DNA from: Nautilus pompilius
Taxonomy: Eukaryota > Mollusca > Cephalopoda > Nautilida > Nautilidae
Direction: 5' to 3'
DNA: 64,000 bases
NCBI GenBank assembly: GCA_018389105.1
Contig: JACATO010000047.1
Coordinates: 186,001 to 250,000, forward strand
The notes beneath the pieces were generated by a model. That model worked only from the letters and a program-made list of their open reading frames with translations. It did not search any database and had not been told where the DNA came from. The stretch's first letter is position 1. The number at the start of each line of letters is the position of its first letter. Made by a program: the position numbers and the translations under genes. Of the stretch, positions 36,459 to 50,517 are shown one piece after another.

Positions 36459-37259
36459 AATGAAACTCGCTCTGTTTGGTATAAGCCATTTAAAGAGGAA
36501 TGAAACAAGAGAGAAATTAAACACTTTAAACAGGAAAAGATTATTTTTAAGCAAGAAAACCTTATTAGGTTTTAAATTGCATTCGGCATACATCAGTCGG
36601 TGAAATTTAGTCTGCAAGTGTAATCTCTCCGACCAGGTTCATGGTAGAATTTACTGGGAGAAAGAGGAAATGTGTGATGCTTTAAGAACTAACATTAAAT
36701 CTGAGTGGTGATCAGATGAACAGAAGATAAATCGTTTGAAGGGCAAAGGTCAGATGCAGAGCGATGATAATAAATATTATTACATCTTTTCAGTCAATTT
36801 AGATTGATAGATGGTAAAACTAGCTCGTCTTAATAAGTAATAACTAGTGATGAAAATCATTACAACGGTAAGAAATATGGTGAAAATGCGTGATATATGG
36901 CGTCTTTTCAAAGAAGAATCAATGATTTTTAAAATATACAATCGTAATTCATGTTAAAGATATAATGATTATTTTACGAGACAAAATGAATAAACAGTGA
37001 CATCACTGAACGATTCGTGCACAGTGACCGCCGATAGTCTGGCGCGCGTGACGGCTATTTATTAACCTCCCATAGCGTGGGATCAGTCGGGGCCTCCTTA
37101 AAAACGGCGAATGCTGTAAATGCATTAAATATTTTACTTGGTGGCGATTTTTAGGGATGCTAAACGGGAAAATGGCGGCAGTGTCATAGAAGCAAAACGA
37201 GAGGAATTTACGAAGCGATAGGTTTGCCCGACCGCCACAGGCGTCTGGGCTGAGGGGTT
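36456..37259. other. Unassigned AT-rich stretch
   Basis: No gene or element is recognised. Short A/T-rich DNA lies between the GA tract and the next transposase relic. Confidence 0.5.
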
Positions 37260-38790
37260 AGGGGAGATGGAGAGCAGAATCCACGGTATGGTCTCTGGCA
37301 CGACGGACCGACCACAGCGGAATCGATGCGCTGAGGGGACCGTCACGGACCATTCTGCCAATGTTAATAACAACTTCACCCCGTTCATTTTTGATCAGTG
37401 AGTTCATGGAATCTGCACAAAGGGTCCCGATTCGTTCAAGAAGTTGCAAATCGACGTTTTCTTTAGAAGAAAAGTTCCTTTGAGACGCAGATGGATTCCT
37501 TCAAAGCATTTAATTCCACGGAGCTGAACAGTGCCCTGACATCAAAGAACTTATGAAACGTCCGCACAATTTCTTCAGCTCTCTTAACTGTTACGATAAA
37601 AGAGCTTCTAGGTCTTGAGCACCAAAGTGGTCGACTCCGGGATCTCGTTTAAGATTATGGGACCGACTCATCAGGCCTCTTGCGCCGCCCAGGGTGTCCT
37701 TTTTACACAAGCACTCGGGCACGTAGATCTTCTTCTCCTTCAACCGATTGAGCAATTTGTCTATTGGTATCTACCGCGTCAAAACCGCCCTGTGGCAGGA
37801 GCCATAGACCTTGTAAATATGATCCTGCTATCGCCGAATGTTCGTGATCAGGCTAGTGAACTCTGAGTAAAAGACATTTTCAGAACGCATGCGTAGGTCG
37901 GACTGATTCGCACTTTACCAAATTTGAATGAGCTTCTCTTCAACCTCTTGCTGAATGCAACTCAGTACCCTGCACATGAGTTGTTATGTTGCAAGCAGTA
38001 TCCGTCGCTATGCCAATGAGCCGTTTTTTCAGTCGGGACCAGGCACATGTAGGCACCAGTGTGGCTCTCTAACATTAATGAAGACCATCGGAGATATATA
38101 GGCAATCACGAAATTCCAAGTATGACTTTGACTGATGTATCAGAGTATCCAAGAAAATTAAGAAATTTCACACCGAACGGATAAGACCGACCAGCCACCA
38201 TAGTTTAGCAGCATCAACAGAACGAATGAAGTCAGCGATCGTTTTCCCAGATGCTTGATTTCCTTCGTCGACTAGATCAGACATGCAACCAATCTGAAGG
38301 AAGCGCTACACTTCACGTATTCATCTGCCAGGTCGAGATACTCCCTGCTCCTGATCGAGACAACGTAGTCATCACCTAACCAACTTTCCTTGAAGGTGGA
38401 CAAAGCTTGATTCTTTGACCCTTTATCTTCATCTGGATTAAATAGAGTTACCAATTACAACGTTCACAATGTCTTCCTCAATACAGAATTCCAGGAACCC
38501 GTCTGAAACTTCTTGAGTGGGTTCAGTGTATTCTCGTAAGTCTCCCCACTAAAGTACTTCGTCTCCTCCTCCTTCAAAAGGTTTGAGCACGTACTACAGC
38601 CCGTAGGATGTTGTACTTCCAGAATCTGCTTGTAATAATCCGGGCGGAATGGCGTCTTAAAGTAAGAGCGGTTTTGGGGAGGGTTTTGCTTGGCTCCAAC
38701 TCTCATCCCATCCGTATGTTTCACAGAAGCGACAAAACCACTGACGACGACTCCGTTACGAGCATCACACTCTAGCGACTTTTAAGATAG
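37260..38790 (-). pseudogene. hAT-like (RNase H fold) transposase relic
   Basis: Read on the minus strand in several frames, this follows the layout of a hAT-like transposase family I know from memory in many eukaryotes. It begins with a BED-finger-like start, SYFKTPFRPDYYKQ...HPTGCSTC at about 38610-38670, where the family has TPFRRDNY...HP. Then comes CSASFRLVACLI at 38275-38310 followed by STKE, and then EFTSLITNIRR-QDHI near 37840, matching the YLRRQQ-type motif. IPIDKLLNRLKEKKIYVPE follows at about 37710-37770, then a C-terminal stretch to about 37260. At least six stops or frame changes occur. No terminal repeats were found, so the ends are approximate. An alternative is another RNase H-like mobile-element protein. 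Confidence 0.5.
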
Positions 38791-41700
38791 TTGATAGTTG
38801 CGTACAATCTTGTGCGCCATTTAATTTTGCATCATAGTTGGGCAAAGGTTTTTACAGAGTTCTGTTGTACGCCATAGTTGTGCTTGTGGTGCAGTTTAAA
38901 GAGTTCGTAGGACTTTTAAGGTGAAGAGCAAACAGAAGACGTTGGTCTTCGAAGATTCAGTATTGGAATATTTACCTAACTAATTTTCATATACTTCAAT
39001 AATTCGTCTTTAGTTAATTTAAATATTAAAATTAGGAATAAAATAATTTTAAAAAAGAAAACAAACTATACATAATTTTAAAATAGTTTGACGTATAGGA
39101 GTAACATCTAAAATCACTGTGAAAACCCTCATCAGGAAAAAAAAAAACGTTTAATTTTCCAGTTTCTAAGTTCTAAAGTTTTATAATTTTTCGGCTACAA
39201 CATAAAATACCAACAATTCTGCAACAACAACAAAAAAATATAAATAAGTGATGTTGAAAAGATACAGAACGAGTTTCAGGCCTTTTTAAATACGACATTT
39301 TACTGCCAAATGCCGTAAGTTTCCTTAAGTCTGGAACCGTGCCCATTTTGTAAGTTCCCAACACGTGCCGCGCGTGCGGCCGGCCACCTCTGCCGTCCGA
39401 CAAGAGTTTTGGCGTTAACCGTTAGATGTGAACTCAGGAACGGTGCCAACATCGAAGCGTTCCAATCTTTATCAGCAAGCCACGAGCACGACGTTCTTAA
39501 TCTTCTTGGCAGGAAAGCTAGGCCTTCGTCATCCTGTGGAACTTATCAAAGCCTTAAAGTTACTAAACCTGCTTTTAGTTTAATAATATATGTAATTCAA
39601 TGTAAAAAAATTAATATAAATACCTTCAGCCTATGTAGTAATCGTATTTATCAATAGATTTTATTTTTAAACTTGATTTTGTATCTAACCTGTTTTTGGA
39701 CAGGTCTTATTCTACCCAACTAAAGAGAATTACAAGAATAAATTGTAAAAAAATGTATATAATTCATCAAGAAATTGCGGATAAACTTCGGAATGAAAAC
39801 GTTACTGCATTTTTGAATATTAATCTCCTGGCAAAGAAAACAAAAAGACATTAAAATTTTTGTTCCTTCTTAAATTTTCTTTCCAATTTCTTGCCGTCTA
39901 TGCTTCTTGCGTCATAACCGAGGATTGCGTTTATACTTGGGTACTGGAACTTTCACTTTTTTTTATAGACTAGTGGCAAGAATCTATTTCCCGCTATCGG
40001 GATCGATGAAATGCCGTTGATGTGCTATGCTATCAATCAATCTTTAAAACTCTAGGAGCGGAAATTCGAGGCGTTCTGTGGCCTGACTTGTAACACAGGA
40101 CGTAATAACTGTCTGCTCAGTGATAGCTGAGAGTTTCCTATCCAAAGCTGCCATCGGGAATTGATGGACTCAGCTAGAAAGATCTCGTCCAAACGGTTCC
40201 CAGCTGTTCGACTGCAATTCTTCGGTTTTAGTAAAATAAAATAAAGAAGATTTAAAAAAAAAAAAAAAGAAAAAAGTTCCTTACAAGTTTTCGGTTAAGC
40301 CAGTCTCAGGGAGAATAACTGCGTGTCAGGATAAGACATGGCGGTTCCTTTAAAGGTCTGGACTGAGTGCACCCGCAGAAAGACCCCGATTTTAACATTG
40401 GCTGGTAAACTGTCGACTAAATATAGCGGGAACCGTTTGAACGATGTATGGCAAAATTGGAGCCTCCCTTCTCTTCTCTAGCAGCCCAAAATTCCACGTG
40501 GGTGTAGTCGTTCCAGGCTACTTCGGTTTCTCTTCACCGCTAATCAGATGAGTTTCAGTAAGTTCTCTCAGCGCTGCGATATGCGGACTTAGTTCGTTCG
40601 CGCCACACCTCGGCCGGGATATCTAAACAATGGAATTTGAATCACGCAACTATTATAATAATCAGGCTTTTATATGGAATTTTAGCCTCTACATTGGCTG
40701 CCATAAGTGTAGACATACTAGTGCATCAATGCACATTATTACATAAACGTTAGCATATGACTGTTAGGAAATACACTTCATGTTAAAACGTGTTGCAACA
40801 ACTTTACTTTGGAATTATCATCACTCAAACATTTTTGCATCCAGAAACTTTTTTTAAAATTCTGATTGGTCGGGGTACTGTTACGGTCGTAAACTACACA
40901 CACCGGGTCTCCAAAAATATGTCTTCTATTGGCTAGTAAACAAAGTCATGTTGCTTGATAGGCGTTTTGCTCCAGATATCTCGAGCGTGATGCAACAATA
41001 AGTGTACCTGTCTCTTTGTTTTTATCGATAATGTGTGATAATATTCCATTTTGCTGCGGATCTTTTGTTTCTTTCAGGGTGTTTTCTTTCTTTGTTTCTT
41101 GAATTTTTTTCAAAAATATATTGGGAGATGAAGGAAAGGAATTTTTTTTTGTGTGTGTGTGTGTGTGTTCCTGAGGTCACATGACTTCTCTCGTCCATTT
41201 TTGGCGGGTGTCGTCTGTAACCCGGCTCCTGGCGGGAAGACCTGGAAAGCGGACAGAGACTGGTGCAAGATGGAGAACCACGTGGTCTCCACCATCACCG
41301 GAATGTTCACTCCGAAGCTGGCTTGCAATTTACCGCACCGTGCACTCGACGTTGATTGATTTAGTGGCGTTGAGGATACCGGAAATGATTGGAAGTATTA
41401 GTTGATCTTCTCGAGTCATCCCTAGATCGTCCTCATCTACCCAGCACCACTATCTCCTCCCCTGCCACCACACATCCCAGCATGATTTTGATGGATGGGC
41501 CCTGCACTCCGCCGATCGTGGTCAGCGGGTAAATCTAGAGGCTGATAAAAAGAAGTCCCTCAGCACAACAACGACGGCGGCGATTAAGGTCCAGAATGAA
41601 CTCATCTACTACTACAACAAAAAAAAAAAGAAGAAAAGAACTAGGCGCCTGTCATATCGAAATGACGTTATTGATTATACAGCATAAATGACTGTTACGG

Positions 41701-43415
41701 GAGAAAAACCAGAATAATGAAGTATATGAGGCAGAAAATAAGCAAAAGTTTTGTCTGCAAATAACATGCGGAGAATTTTGTTAAGTACCAATCGTCATTT
41801 GTTTTTGTGCCAAAGTCGATCGATCCCAGGTGTGGGATGAAGCCTCGTGAACAATACAGGAACCGTAGGATATGTTTCAATTTTCTCTTAATAAGTTACC
41901 TTTCGCTTGTAACGAAATTTAAAAGGAATAAAGGGGCTCCATCAGCTGCATTAATGCTATATATATATCAGAGTATGTATTAGCTACGGCGCATAAATAT
42001 CCATTAAACAGTTAGAGAATTTCTGCGGCTATGATTTATTGTTGCAGTTTTACAAGTAAAGCTGCATCCTGCACCACACGGGAATATTCACGTAGGAGGG
42101 ACCGAGTAATATAAGATTAAGGCGGCTGAGGCCAGAAAAGACTCAGTGAGCTTCTCTCGAGGCCAACTGTTTCTCCCTCAGTAGTGAAAAATGTCACGAG
42201 TTTCCGGCCCATGTTGAGTTTATTGTTTAACAGGTGCTCTTTATTGATATAGATGGACACTCCGGGTTTGTCCTGTTTTGTGTGTTGCTTGCATAATTAC
42301 GAAACAGATATTTTCTACACCATAGCGAAAAGAGATAGATGTGACTATAAAATCCTGCTTGTCTCATCACTTTCGCTTTAATGAGTTGTTAATTTTCCTA
42401 TCAGCATTTAGTGAAACGAGAACTATCGAGATAATCTGCATGTACAAGCATAAGCAGCTACAAAAATACAAATGATCTCAGTGAAACAAAGAAATAAACT
42501 GACAGAGACACGCGTATTATAAAGGCAGTGAAAAGCACAAAACGTAACTAGGAAAAGTGAATTTTTAATTTCGATTTAAAAGGTCCTCTTCCTGACCCCA
42601 CCGGAACAAAATTAAGTTAAAAAAAATGCAAAAGAAAACCAAAGGCAAGTCTACTGTCCGAGAGGCGGGGCGGTCTAGTGGTAGGCTGCTGGCCTGCTAT
42701 GGCTGAGGGCTGGAATCTCGGTCCGTTCCGGATCGGCTCGGCCTACCGCCGCGAGACGGGTTTTTTCTCGCCTGTCTCTACCAGCCAGATGCGTGAGTTT
42801 CTTCTACTAATGAAAACTTTGTACGATAGCCTTGTGGCTAACCTGGCGACCTGTTCTGCTATGCTTGGGTCAGGAACTGAAACACACCGAGCTCCACTGG
42901 GAGACGGGCGCCGACGTCGACAGGCCGTCGGTCCGAAAAGCGATGAATATTTCTAAAAAACGAACAATGCATAACTTTTTAAAAATTTTAAATGCAGACA
43001 TTTTTCATGCGTAAAAACATAAAATATCTCGTATATTATTATTATTAATATTATGAAGTATATCAGATTACTGTAGATGTGGTGTTGATATGTAGTCAGA
43101 AGAAGCAAAGGATTCCTATTTAATCTTAATGATAATAATCCCACACGTCTCTACTTGACGATGATATCAAGAACACTGCAGCTCACCTGATCACGTGCGC
43201 GAACTGCCTAATATTTTAAGCTATTCCAAATCCTTTACAGTCAGGTGACAAATGAGGTATTTAAAGGGCTTTAGAAAACTGTATTAGGGAAATCTTTAAG
43301 ACTGTAAAATTGCGACATTGTAGACTACTGAAATTCCTAATAGTTAAAATTATCATTGATTTTGTTTTTTAAAGAATTAGCAACATGGACACGAACATAA
43401 ATCTAAAAGTTTAAT
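38791..43415. other. Unassigned stretch
   Basis: No gene is supported. It holds poly-A runs, a short (GT)n at about 41150-41168 and a SINE-like head at 42661-42740. Confidence 0.5.
42661..42740 (+). mobile_element. tRNA-derived SINE-like sequence
   Basis: GGGGCGGTCTAGTGGTAGGC looks like a tRNA 5' end with box A. GGGCTGGAATCTCGGTCC, 30 bases on, matches the typical box B/T-arm GGGTTCGAATCCCGGTCC at 15 of 18 positions. The downstream 200 bases may be the SINE body. It is not scored as a tRNA because the T-loop TTC is lost and the acceptor stem does not close. Confidence 0.45.
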
Positions 43416-43850
43416 AACACACAGACACATACACGCACATACACGCATACACAGATACACACAGAGACACACACGCATACACACACAAACGCACAGAGAG
43501 CCAAATACATACATACACACGCATACACACAGAGTCACACAAACAAACACAGACAAACACACACATGTACACAGAGAGACAAATACACACACACATACAC
43601 ACACAGAGACATAAACACACATACACACAGAGAGAAAAATACACACACAGAGACAAACACACACGCATGCACACAGAGAGACAAATAGACACACACAAAC
43701 CACACACACACAGACATACACACACATAACACACAGAGACAAACACACACACACATGCACACAGAGAGACAAATAGACACACACAGACATACACACACAC
43801 TTGCGCATCCACACACACACAAACGCACACACACACACACACACACACAA
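43416..43850. repeat. Compound (CA)n microsatellite with ACAGAGAGACAAATA units
   Basis: About 435 bases of ACAC repeat are broken by recurring GCATAC, ACAGAGAGACAAATA and AAACGC segments. The minus strand shows Cys/Val open frames up to 161 codons, which are repeat artefacts. Confidence 0.95.
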
Positions 43851-46800
43851 GTGAATATTCACGGCATCATTAATGTAAATATTTTTATTTAAAGATGGCT
43901 ATTATTGGAATAATTTTTTTTCAAATGTTGCTCTTTACTCTGTTTTCTGACGGCCAGTTTTCGGTGTCACTGACTTCGTAATTCGACGTGGCGTGGCCGA
44001 CTGAATGATGCTGTGACACAAGGCAGAACCGATGATAATAGGGGAGTTTCGAGATGGGCGGAATGTTTTTCCGTCTGACAGCAAACGGCGAGTTGACACC
44101 CGTAACGAGAAAATGATGGCGTTTCCCTACACAGTCGAAAACCTTGTGAGAAATTGGCAGCAACTCGCGCAGAGGTAAATTGACGTGTCTTTGCCATTGA
44201 AGACTAGGTTGGGGGTGGGTGGAGGGATGAAAACAAGAGCCTCAGCGTCTTTAGTAGACAGTTCAGTTAACTTCCTTTGTCAGCCATCTCTGGATTGTCA
44301 GGAAACTCAACACATTTTAAAAAAACAATTAAGAAGTGGAAGGAAAACCATCGCTGTAATTCTACACTTCGACCAAAGCTTCGGGCGAAACATTGAGATG
44401 CGTTGTAGAAATATTACCGTTTTTACGAGTCTAACTGATCAGTCTCAGACAGATTCCAGAGAAAGAGACAATTAAGAAAGTGTATGACGAAAAACAAAAT
44501 GCAGGGGCTATGAAAATAGTATATATATATATCTGAACTGTCAAGCAGTTCTGGGGAAATGGGGAAAGTTTTTTGACCTGACAATGGCTGCAGTATCGAA
44601 CCTTGCAAAAACGAGCAGATGGAAGTGAATTGTAAATAACCGGCTTAGAAATTGAAATGTTTTAGTAAATAACGAGTCGAGTACATAATTAACCCTGACC
44701 CTGTCAGATGCGCGGTGCCTTGTTCTGTTCTTATCTGTTACTATTTTGCTTTATTTTTCATCAAAATATTTCAAGCTTAAATGTGAATATTTACAATAGA
44801 ACAGACTGAGAAGAGTTAATTTTATATACATATAAGTAATTGCTACGTTAATTAGTAAACTTGAATACTTTATTAATTCAATAAGATATTGAAATCATTA
44901 TACACGCAAAATTGTTTTCCTCAAAATTAAGGGTAATTCCAAAAATTATTTTAAAAAAACTTGCATGTTAAAAACAAATTTCTGAATATGATCTTTTAAA
45001 AGACTATACACAAATAAGGAACAAATTTAATTAAATAAACACAAGTGAAATTAGAATTTTAAACCTCGATTAATATCCTAAATAATGTTTGTCCAAGGAA
45101 AATCATAGCGAACTACGATTCGGAGCGGCTCTGTTCAGCGCCTCCCGGAATATAAAAGTAACGTTCCTAAGATAAGTCCAAGACTGTTTTCTGCTTCGCT
45201 TTCATGTACTTCTGCTATATTCTGTCCTAACTGCGGCACCAAACGTACGTAGGTCCTTCAAGATACTTCAACTGCAGCAGGTAAACGTAAAACAACGCCA
45301 CAAGCCATTTTCCATTCGTTTTGGCTGCTACACCACACTAGCAAAGTCTGATTCACTGACCGAGGTGAATGCAGCGGAGACTTCGCGGCCAAGTTGTGGC
45401 TGGAATAAAACTCTATTATTTTTTCATCTATTAAAAACAAAAGTTGAACTTCTCCTTGCGCCTCTTATTCTTGTCGCTATGCCGAGAACGCTTTGTCTGC
45501 CACCCGGCCACACCATCCTTCAACGTTGTGGCCAAACTTGATGTGTAAAAAGACAGGGGCATTAAACACCAGAACTCGAGTTCAGCTAGAAGATGGACAT
45601 TCAAAGATAATAAGGAAAAGTTCGCGGTGTCACAGCAGAAGAAACACAAGGCTAAATATGAAGAGTAAACAGGAACAACAAACGTCGAGTCGACGTTACC
45701 GACGATTTCAGTGGGAATTTAAAGTGCTAGCAGACAGAAGGGCGAAGAATAGTCTGGGTACCAAGCCAGAACGAACGGTTAATTTGGATTAAAATCACCA
45801 CCTGAACCTTTCATTTATATTCGTTCTAGGACCTTACCGTAGGTATACATTTGTTGTTTTTTGTCCGGTAGATGGCGCGGAGAATTCTGGCTTTCTCAGC
45901 ATCAGCTCCGCTCATCTGTTTCTTGTAGTGCAACAGCCTACGATTTCCAATTTAAAATAAAAAAAAAACAATTTCAATAATGGAGAAAAATTGTACATTA
46001 ATACAATTTTCCAAGTTTTCTCTCCATAATAATAATTTTCTTGAAAATCTTCATAAACATTTTCTTTTTTCAAGAGAAAAAAAGAAAAATTTACATTGAC
46101 GATTAATGAGCAGAAACGAAAGAAGTTTCGGGTCTAATGATGCGTTAAATGATGATAAGCTCGAAGCTCGATAAGTGATGGATAGCAGGTGCTACGAGCA
46201 GCGGTCGGAATAAGAGAAGACAGTCCCGGTTAATTGATGAATGAAGCAGAGAATAGCTGGAAGAATTCGCGGAAAAAAAAAAAAAAAGTGTCAGGAAAAT
46301 ATAGAAAACAGAGATGACAAAAAGTCGGGGAATTCTGCGGAGTTGGTGGAGAGCAGGGTGGCAAAGACTCGAAAGGTAGCAGGTTGTTGTTTCAAGGAGA
46401 CAGAAATACGGTAAAAGAGGCGAACCGAGAGTGATAGAGGACGCATTAATCTGTGATGAATCCGGCCTGACCTTCTGAGACATGTTTTTCAATAGAATTC
46501 CCTCTTCCGTGCAGGTCGCAGCAGCCGCTTTTGTAACCGGGGGATAAATAAAACCAATTGCTGGTCGTGCTGAATTGTGCCACAGAAATTCCCTGGTCGT
46601 AATGACGGGAAGAGCGGACTGAACTGATGCAGAGAAAATAAGTTAATAGAATTTTATTACTGTCTCTGTGTTGAAGCAAATAATAGGGATATGCGACCGC
46701 AGTCAACCGTGCGGTTAATGTCCAGTAAAACAGCACGAACCGTGGTTTTATTTTAAACAAGAGATGCCGTTTGTTTTTTCTACTATTAACAAGCGGACCA

Positions 46801-49371
46801 GTTCTAAGTCATGCGGCGCAGGTACTCTTGAATACAAATTCTAGGAAGACCGTCCAGATACTTTAGGATATGACTGACTACACGGAAAAGGGAATAATAG
46901 GCTATGTTGGCAATAATGTTGCAGATAGTTCACGTATCACTCGGTGAGTAGAGAAGGGTAATTCAGGATCCTTCTAGATGGGTATGACATCTTTTACCAT
47001 TTGCAGATTTTATTGGGCATTATTTTTCTTTTTTAAATTTAAATCCCTGATAACACTAGAAGATCTCGCAGCCATCTGTGCTGGTTAATTAGATCGGAAA
47101 CGAGGGTAAAAGAAACAAAAGGCTATGAGTTTTAGATTACAGAGCTCTTTACCACGGCACCGACGAGATGTCTCACCGTTACCTTTGGCCAGAATTACAG
47201 TTAGAGAGAGAGAGAGGACAGGTTCACCCCAGACGGCGAATTATTTAAGTGTCGCCAGAAATTTGAAACGGGTCTGTCGAAGGTGCCTACTTATAAAGTT
47301 ACAGATGGAAGCTATCATCCGAACGCAGAAGTGTTCGTAACTAATGAAATAATAACGCAAAAGCGGAATGTGTGTGTAAACTAAGAAACATCTTTTTTTA
47401 AAAAAAAAATAACATATGATACATATAAAATATATGTAAAACTAAAGGTCACAAGTCTTTTCCACTTTTCTGATGGAGGAGACCTCATCTTTTGAGTTGT
47501 TGTTGTTTTTTTCTGTATCCACGGTTATCTCGTAGGTGTACTAACATGTCGTCAAAATCTACTTTCGTTTCAAGCCTGCCGACCGCCACGTTACAAGGAT
47601 ATCAGCCACCTATTTCCAGTCACCTTATCCTTCCATATATATATTTCCCAGTAGTTATAACAACATTTAAAGATAAAGAGGTTTGGTAGGGACTTCCGCC
47701 CTGGAAAGAATACGGGAGTCCACCGGGCGTTCTTACCTATGTTATCTTGAATTACGGCTGGTGGCGTTTCAGAACTGACCACCCTGAAATCGGAACGGCT
47801 CATAAAATATGCTGATGACGACAAGTTAAAGCGAAGAAGTCCTTGATCACCCGACCACACTGTCACCAGACATTTGCGTCATTTGGTTTTTCCAGCACCG
47901 ACTTCCAGCTTTCAAAAAAAGGGCCGAAGCACTTCATACAAATAACTGTTTGTCTCGATGTCTTCTGTTTGCTTGTCCAGACTCGGAAAGAGATTTCTCG
48001 AGACCCACGTTCTGTGGTTCTTGAGCAAAATTGCTAAATAGGTGGATTTTATTGTGGCTACAATAAAACTAGGACTCCATGTAATAGTAGTAATAGAAGA
48101 GTACATATCTAAAAGTCTGCGTTCTCTTTGAAATTAGAAGAAAGAGTTATGCTAATTCAAGCGACCAATCCGAAATGGGATACATAGTGGGTGCACCACG
48201 GATCTACTTTGGTTTTAGAGGGGCTTGCTTGCGAAAAGAAAGAGTTCCCTAAACACGCTGGCGAGCGAACATTTACATTGCTCGGATCTTGCAGCAGACA
48301 AAATCTAATTACGTTCTCATTGTCTAAAGAGAGTCGGGTTTGACGTCCGCGCAGGCGATCTTTGAGATGATAGCACCATCGCGTTGATGACGATATAATC
48401 TCTTAAAACAGGTGCTAAACAGGTAAGCGCGTCAGAATTCCAATGGCGCGATATGACAAACTGGCTTCAAATATTGATAAAAGAGCGGATAAATTCCAGG
48501 AAAGAGAAAGCGAACTCGTTCTGTTTGCTCGATTGCTTATTCCTGAGTCAATGACTTAGAACTAAAATTCTTATTAAGTGTCCATGCGTGTAATTTCCCA
48601 ACAGGATCCGGCAAACATTTTCGGTCTTTGGATTCTTTTATGGTTTCCAACGAACCGTGTATTAAACTGTTCACCTTTGACTTTCCTAGCGGCAGTTTTC
48701 AGGCCTCGGTCGAAATTCGTTTTGCACCTATATTTTGTTCTTTTAGATTAGCGTGTATTACATCAAACAAATTTGTCGGCCGTTCAAGATAACAGGAGGC
48801 GCGACCTGCTCAGTAATAGCACGGGAAGGCAATCTCTCGTGGCCGACAAAAGCAGATAAGAGCTCCGCTGACAACCATTGATTTCTCCCCTCCTCCTTCT
48901 AATCTTTTGATTCGAAATTAAAATCAATTGGAATATTCTATTTTGTATCAGTACGAACCGTAATGAAGCTAATGCTGCGGAGAGAGAGAGAGAAGACTTG
49001 ATCTGGAATTGCCGAGTTGAGCAATCTACAAAAGCAACAAAAATATCAAAGGTTCTTCTTTTTTTGGAAAGTTAATTTGTAATATGCAAAATTATTAATC
49101 GCGAAAGAAAAAACCACTAAGGAAGCTGTACAATTCTCTGAAGGGTCCGTGAGCGTTTTGATGGCAGCACCTGCATCAGCTGAAGCTGAACTTAGGTAAA
49201 AAATGATTTTAAAAAGTGTAAAAAAGTTTTAAGTGTGCTGGCGTCTTTACAGGGTAGCTCTGTCACAGCCAGTGCTCTCCAGTCTTCGTAAACAGCTTCA
49301 AACAGTTTAGAAAAAATCAAAACAGCCCTCAAAGAGGTAATTACATTTTTTTAAAAAAATTTCTAACTTGC
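43851..49371. other. Unassigned AT-rich stretch
   Basis: More than 5 kb with no gene or identifiable element. A KYADDDK peptide near 47800 was considered and rejected as a reverse transcriptase remnant. A weak palindrome lies at about 45977-46035. Confidence 0.5.
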
Positions 49372-49419
49372 TCATCATCATCATCGTCATCATCATCATC
49401 ATTATCAACATCATCATCA
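49372..49419. repeat. (TCA)n trinucleotide repeat
   Basis: ATC/TCA repeat with GTC, TTA and AAC interruptions. Confidence 0.9.
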
Positions 49420-49585
49420 GATATTCGGAAGTTGTGTTGCTTTCCCGATCTTTTTGTTTTAATTGTTTTAATCATAAAAAAAAAAGATATTTTCACAGCT
49501 GTCACCTGACTCGCCTTCAGTCACTTCGTTAATTTAAGTTAAGCTCTTGGAGCGCAAAAATATTTTTTTAATTTTAAAGAAAAAA

Positions 49586-49990
49586 ATGTTCAAAAGCGGA
49601 CGTTTTTCAGCGTTATACGCTTTACTTAAGAGACTGCGGGACCACAACTTTCTCTGGCAGTTTAATTTCTTTCCGAGTCTTGGGGCAGGAAGTGAGCGCT
49701 CTTTTTTTACTCGCCGTTTTCCTAAGAATCTCGGTAAATTACGAAGAATCAGATTGCCAGTTATCAGATGGCGGGCAGTAATTAAAACCGACAGATTTTC
49801 GAGAATTCCGCGCTCTCTTCGATGGCCGACCCGGTTCGAGACTATGCGATATGTCCGACGTTCCGATCACCCTGGCGGGGAAAGCGTGACCCGAGCTCAC
49901 CTCGCGATTTTAGGCGGCGAGAAGCGAGAACGAGAAACAAGCTACGACTTAATTACTTCGTTACAGATAATCAGTCGTGGACAATAAAGA
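49586..49990 (+). CDS. Unidentified open frame of about 134 codons
   Basis: A plus-strand frame from ATG at 49586, rich in Arg and Phe (for example SGRFSALYALLKRLRDHNFL), through relatively CpG-rich DNA. No family, signal or domain is recognised and there is no conserved context. It is longer than most chance frames here but still plausibly random. Confidence 0.15.
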
Positions 49991-50448
49991 GCAACAAAAA
50001 TTCAATTATTAAGAAAAAGCGATTTACTTAGAATTTCACGCTAGGAGCAGCTCGAGTTAGAGAACAGAATTTGAGGCATCAGCTGCCGAGTCCTTTTCTG
50101 AAAAGTAAATAGGAAAACCGCTGTATTTATCATGGCGACCGCGTGACTTCATTTCTAGAAATTCCGCGGTATCTCAAAGTGGTGCTTGCCAAAGCAGGTG
50201 CTTTTCTATAAGTTTTGAATCGCAATTGACTTTACTTCCCCGGGTTTTTTTTATTGTTGTTTTTAATCAAAGATAATAAGTTTAAATTTTCCCCAAATAC
50301 CTTTAGCTTTTAGAGGGATTTAGTGCTTTAGGAGATAGTGATGGGGGGCCAAGACAGGAGATGGTAGGAGAAGACGGAAGTGAGTGGTGAGGGCCTCGCC
50401 GGCTTTGTCTTTAGCAAACCTCCTGGGGTGCGTCTCTCCCTCTCTCTC

Positions 50449-50451
<3 letters not shown>

Positions 50452-50512
<61 letters not shown>

Positions 50513-50517
50513 CCCCC
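50452..50517. repeat. (CT)n microsatellite followed by poly-C
   Basis: Almost 60 bases of perfect TC repeat followed by C7-8. Confidence 0.97.

Noticed and set aside
35901-36617. Frames up to 238 codons of Ser/Leu or Arg/Glu
   Set aside because: Products of the GA tract, present on both strands.
43377-43862. Cys/Val-rich frame of 161 codons resembling a metallothionein-like composition
   Set aside because: Direct translation of the CA repeat.
45977-46035. AT-rich imperfect palindrome around AATAATGGAGA
   Set aside because: Low complexity and no flanking duplication. Weaker than the elements at 50.8 and 55.2 kb.
47780-47830. Peptide KYADDDK resembling the YADD box of a reverse transcriptase
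   Set aside because: Stops lie shortly upstream and downstream in that frame, and no other reverse transcriptase motif was found within 1 kb.
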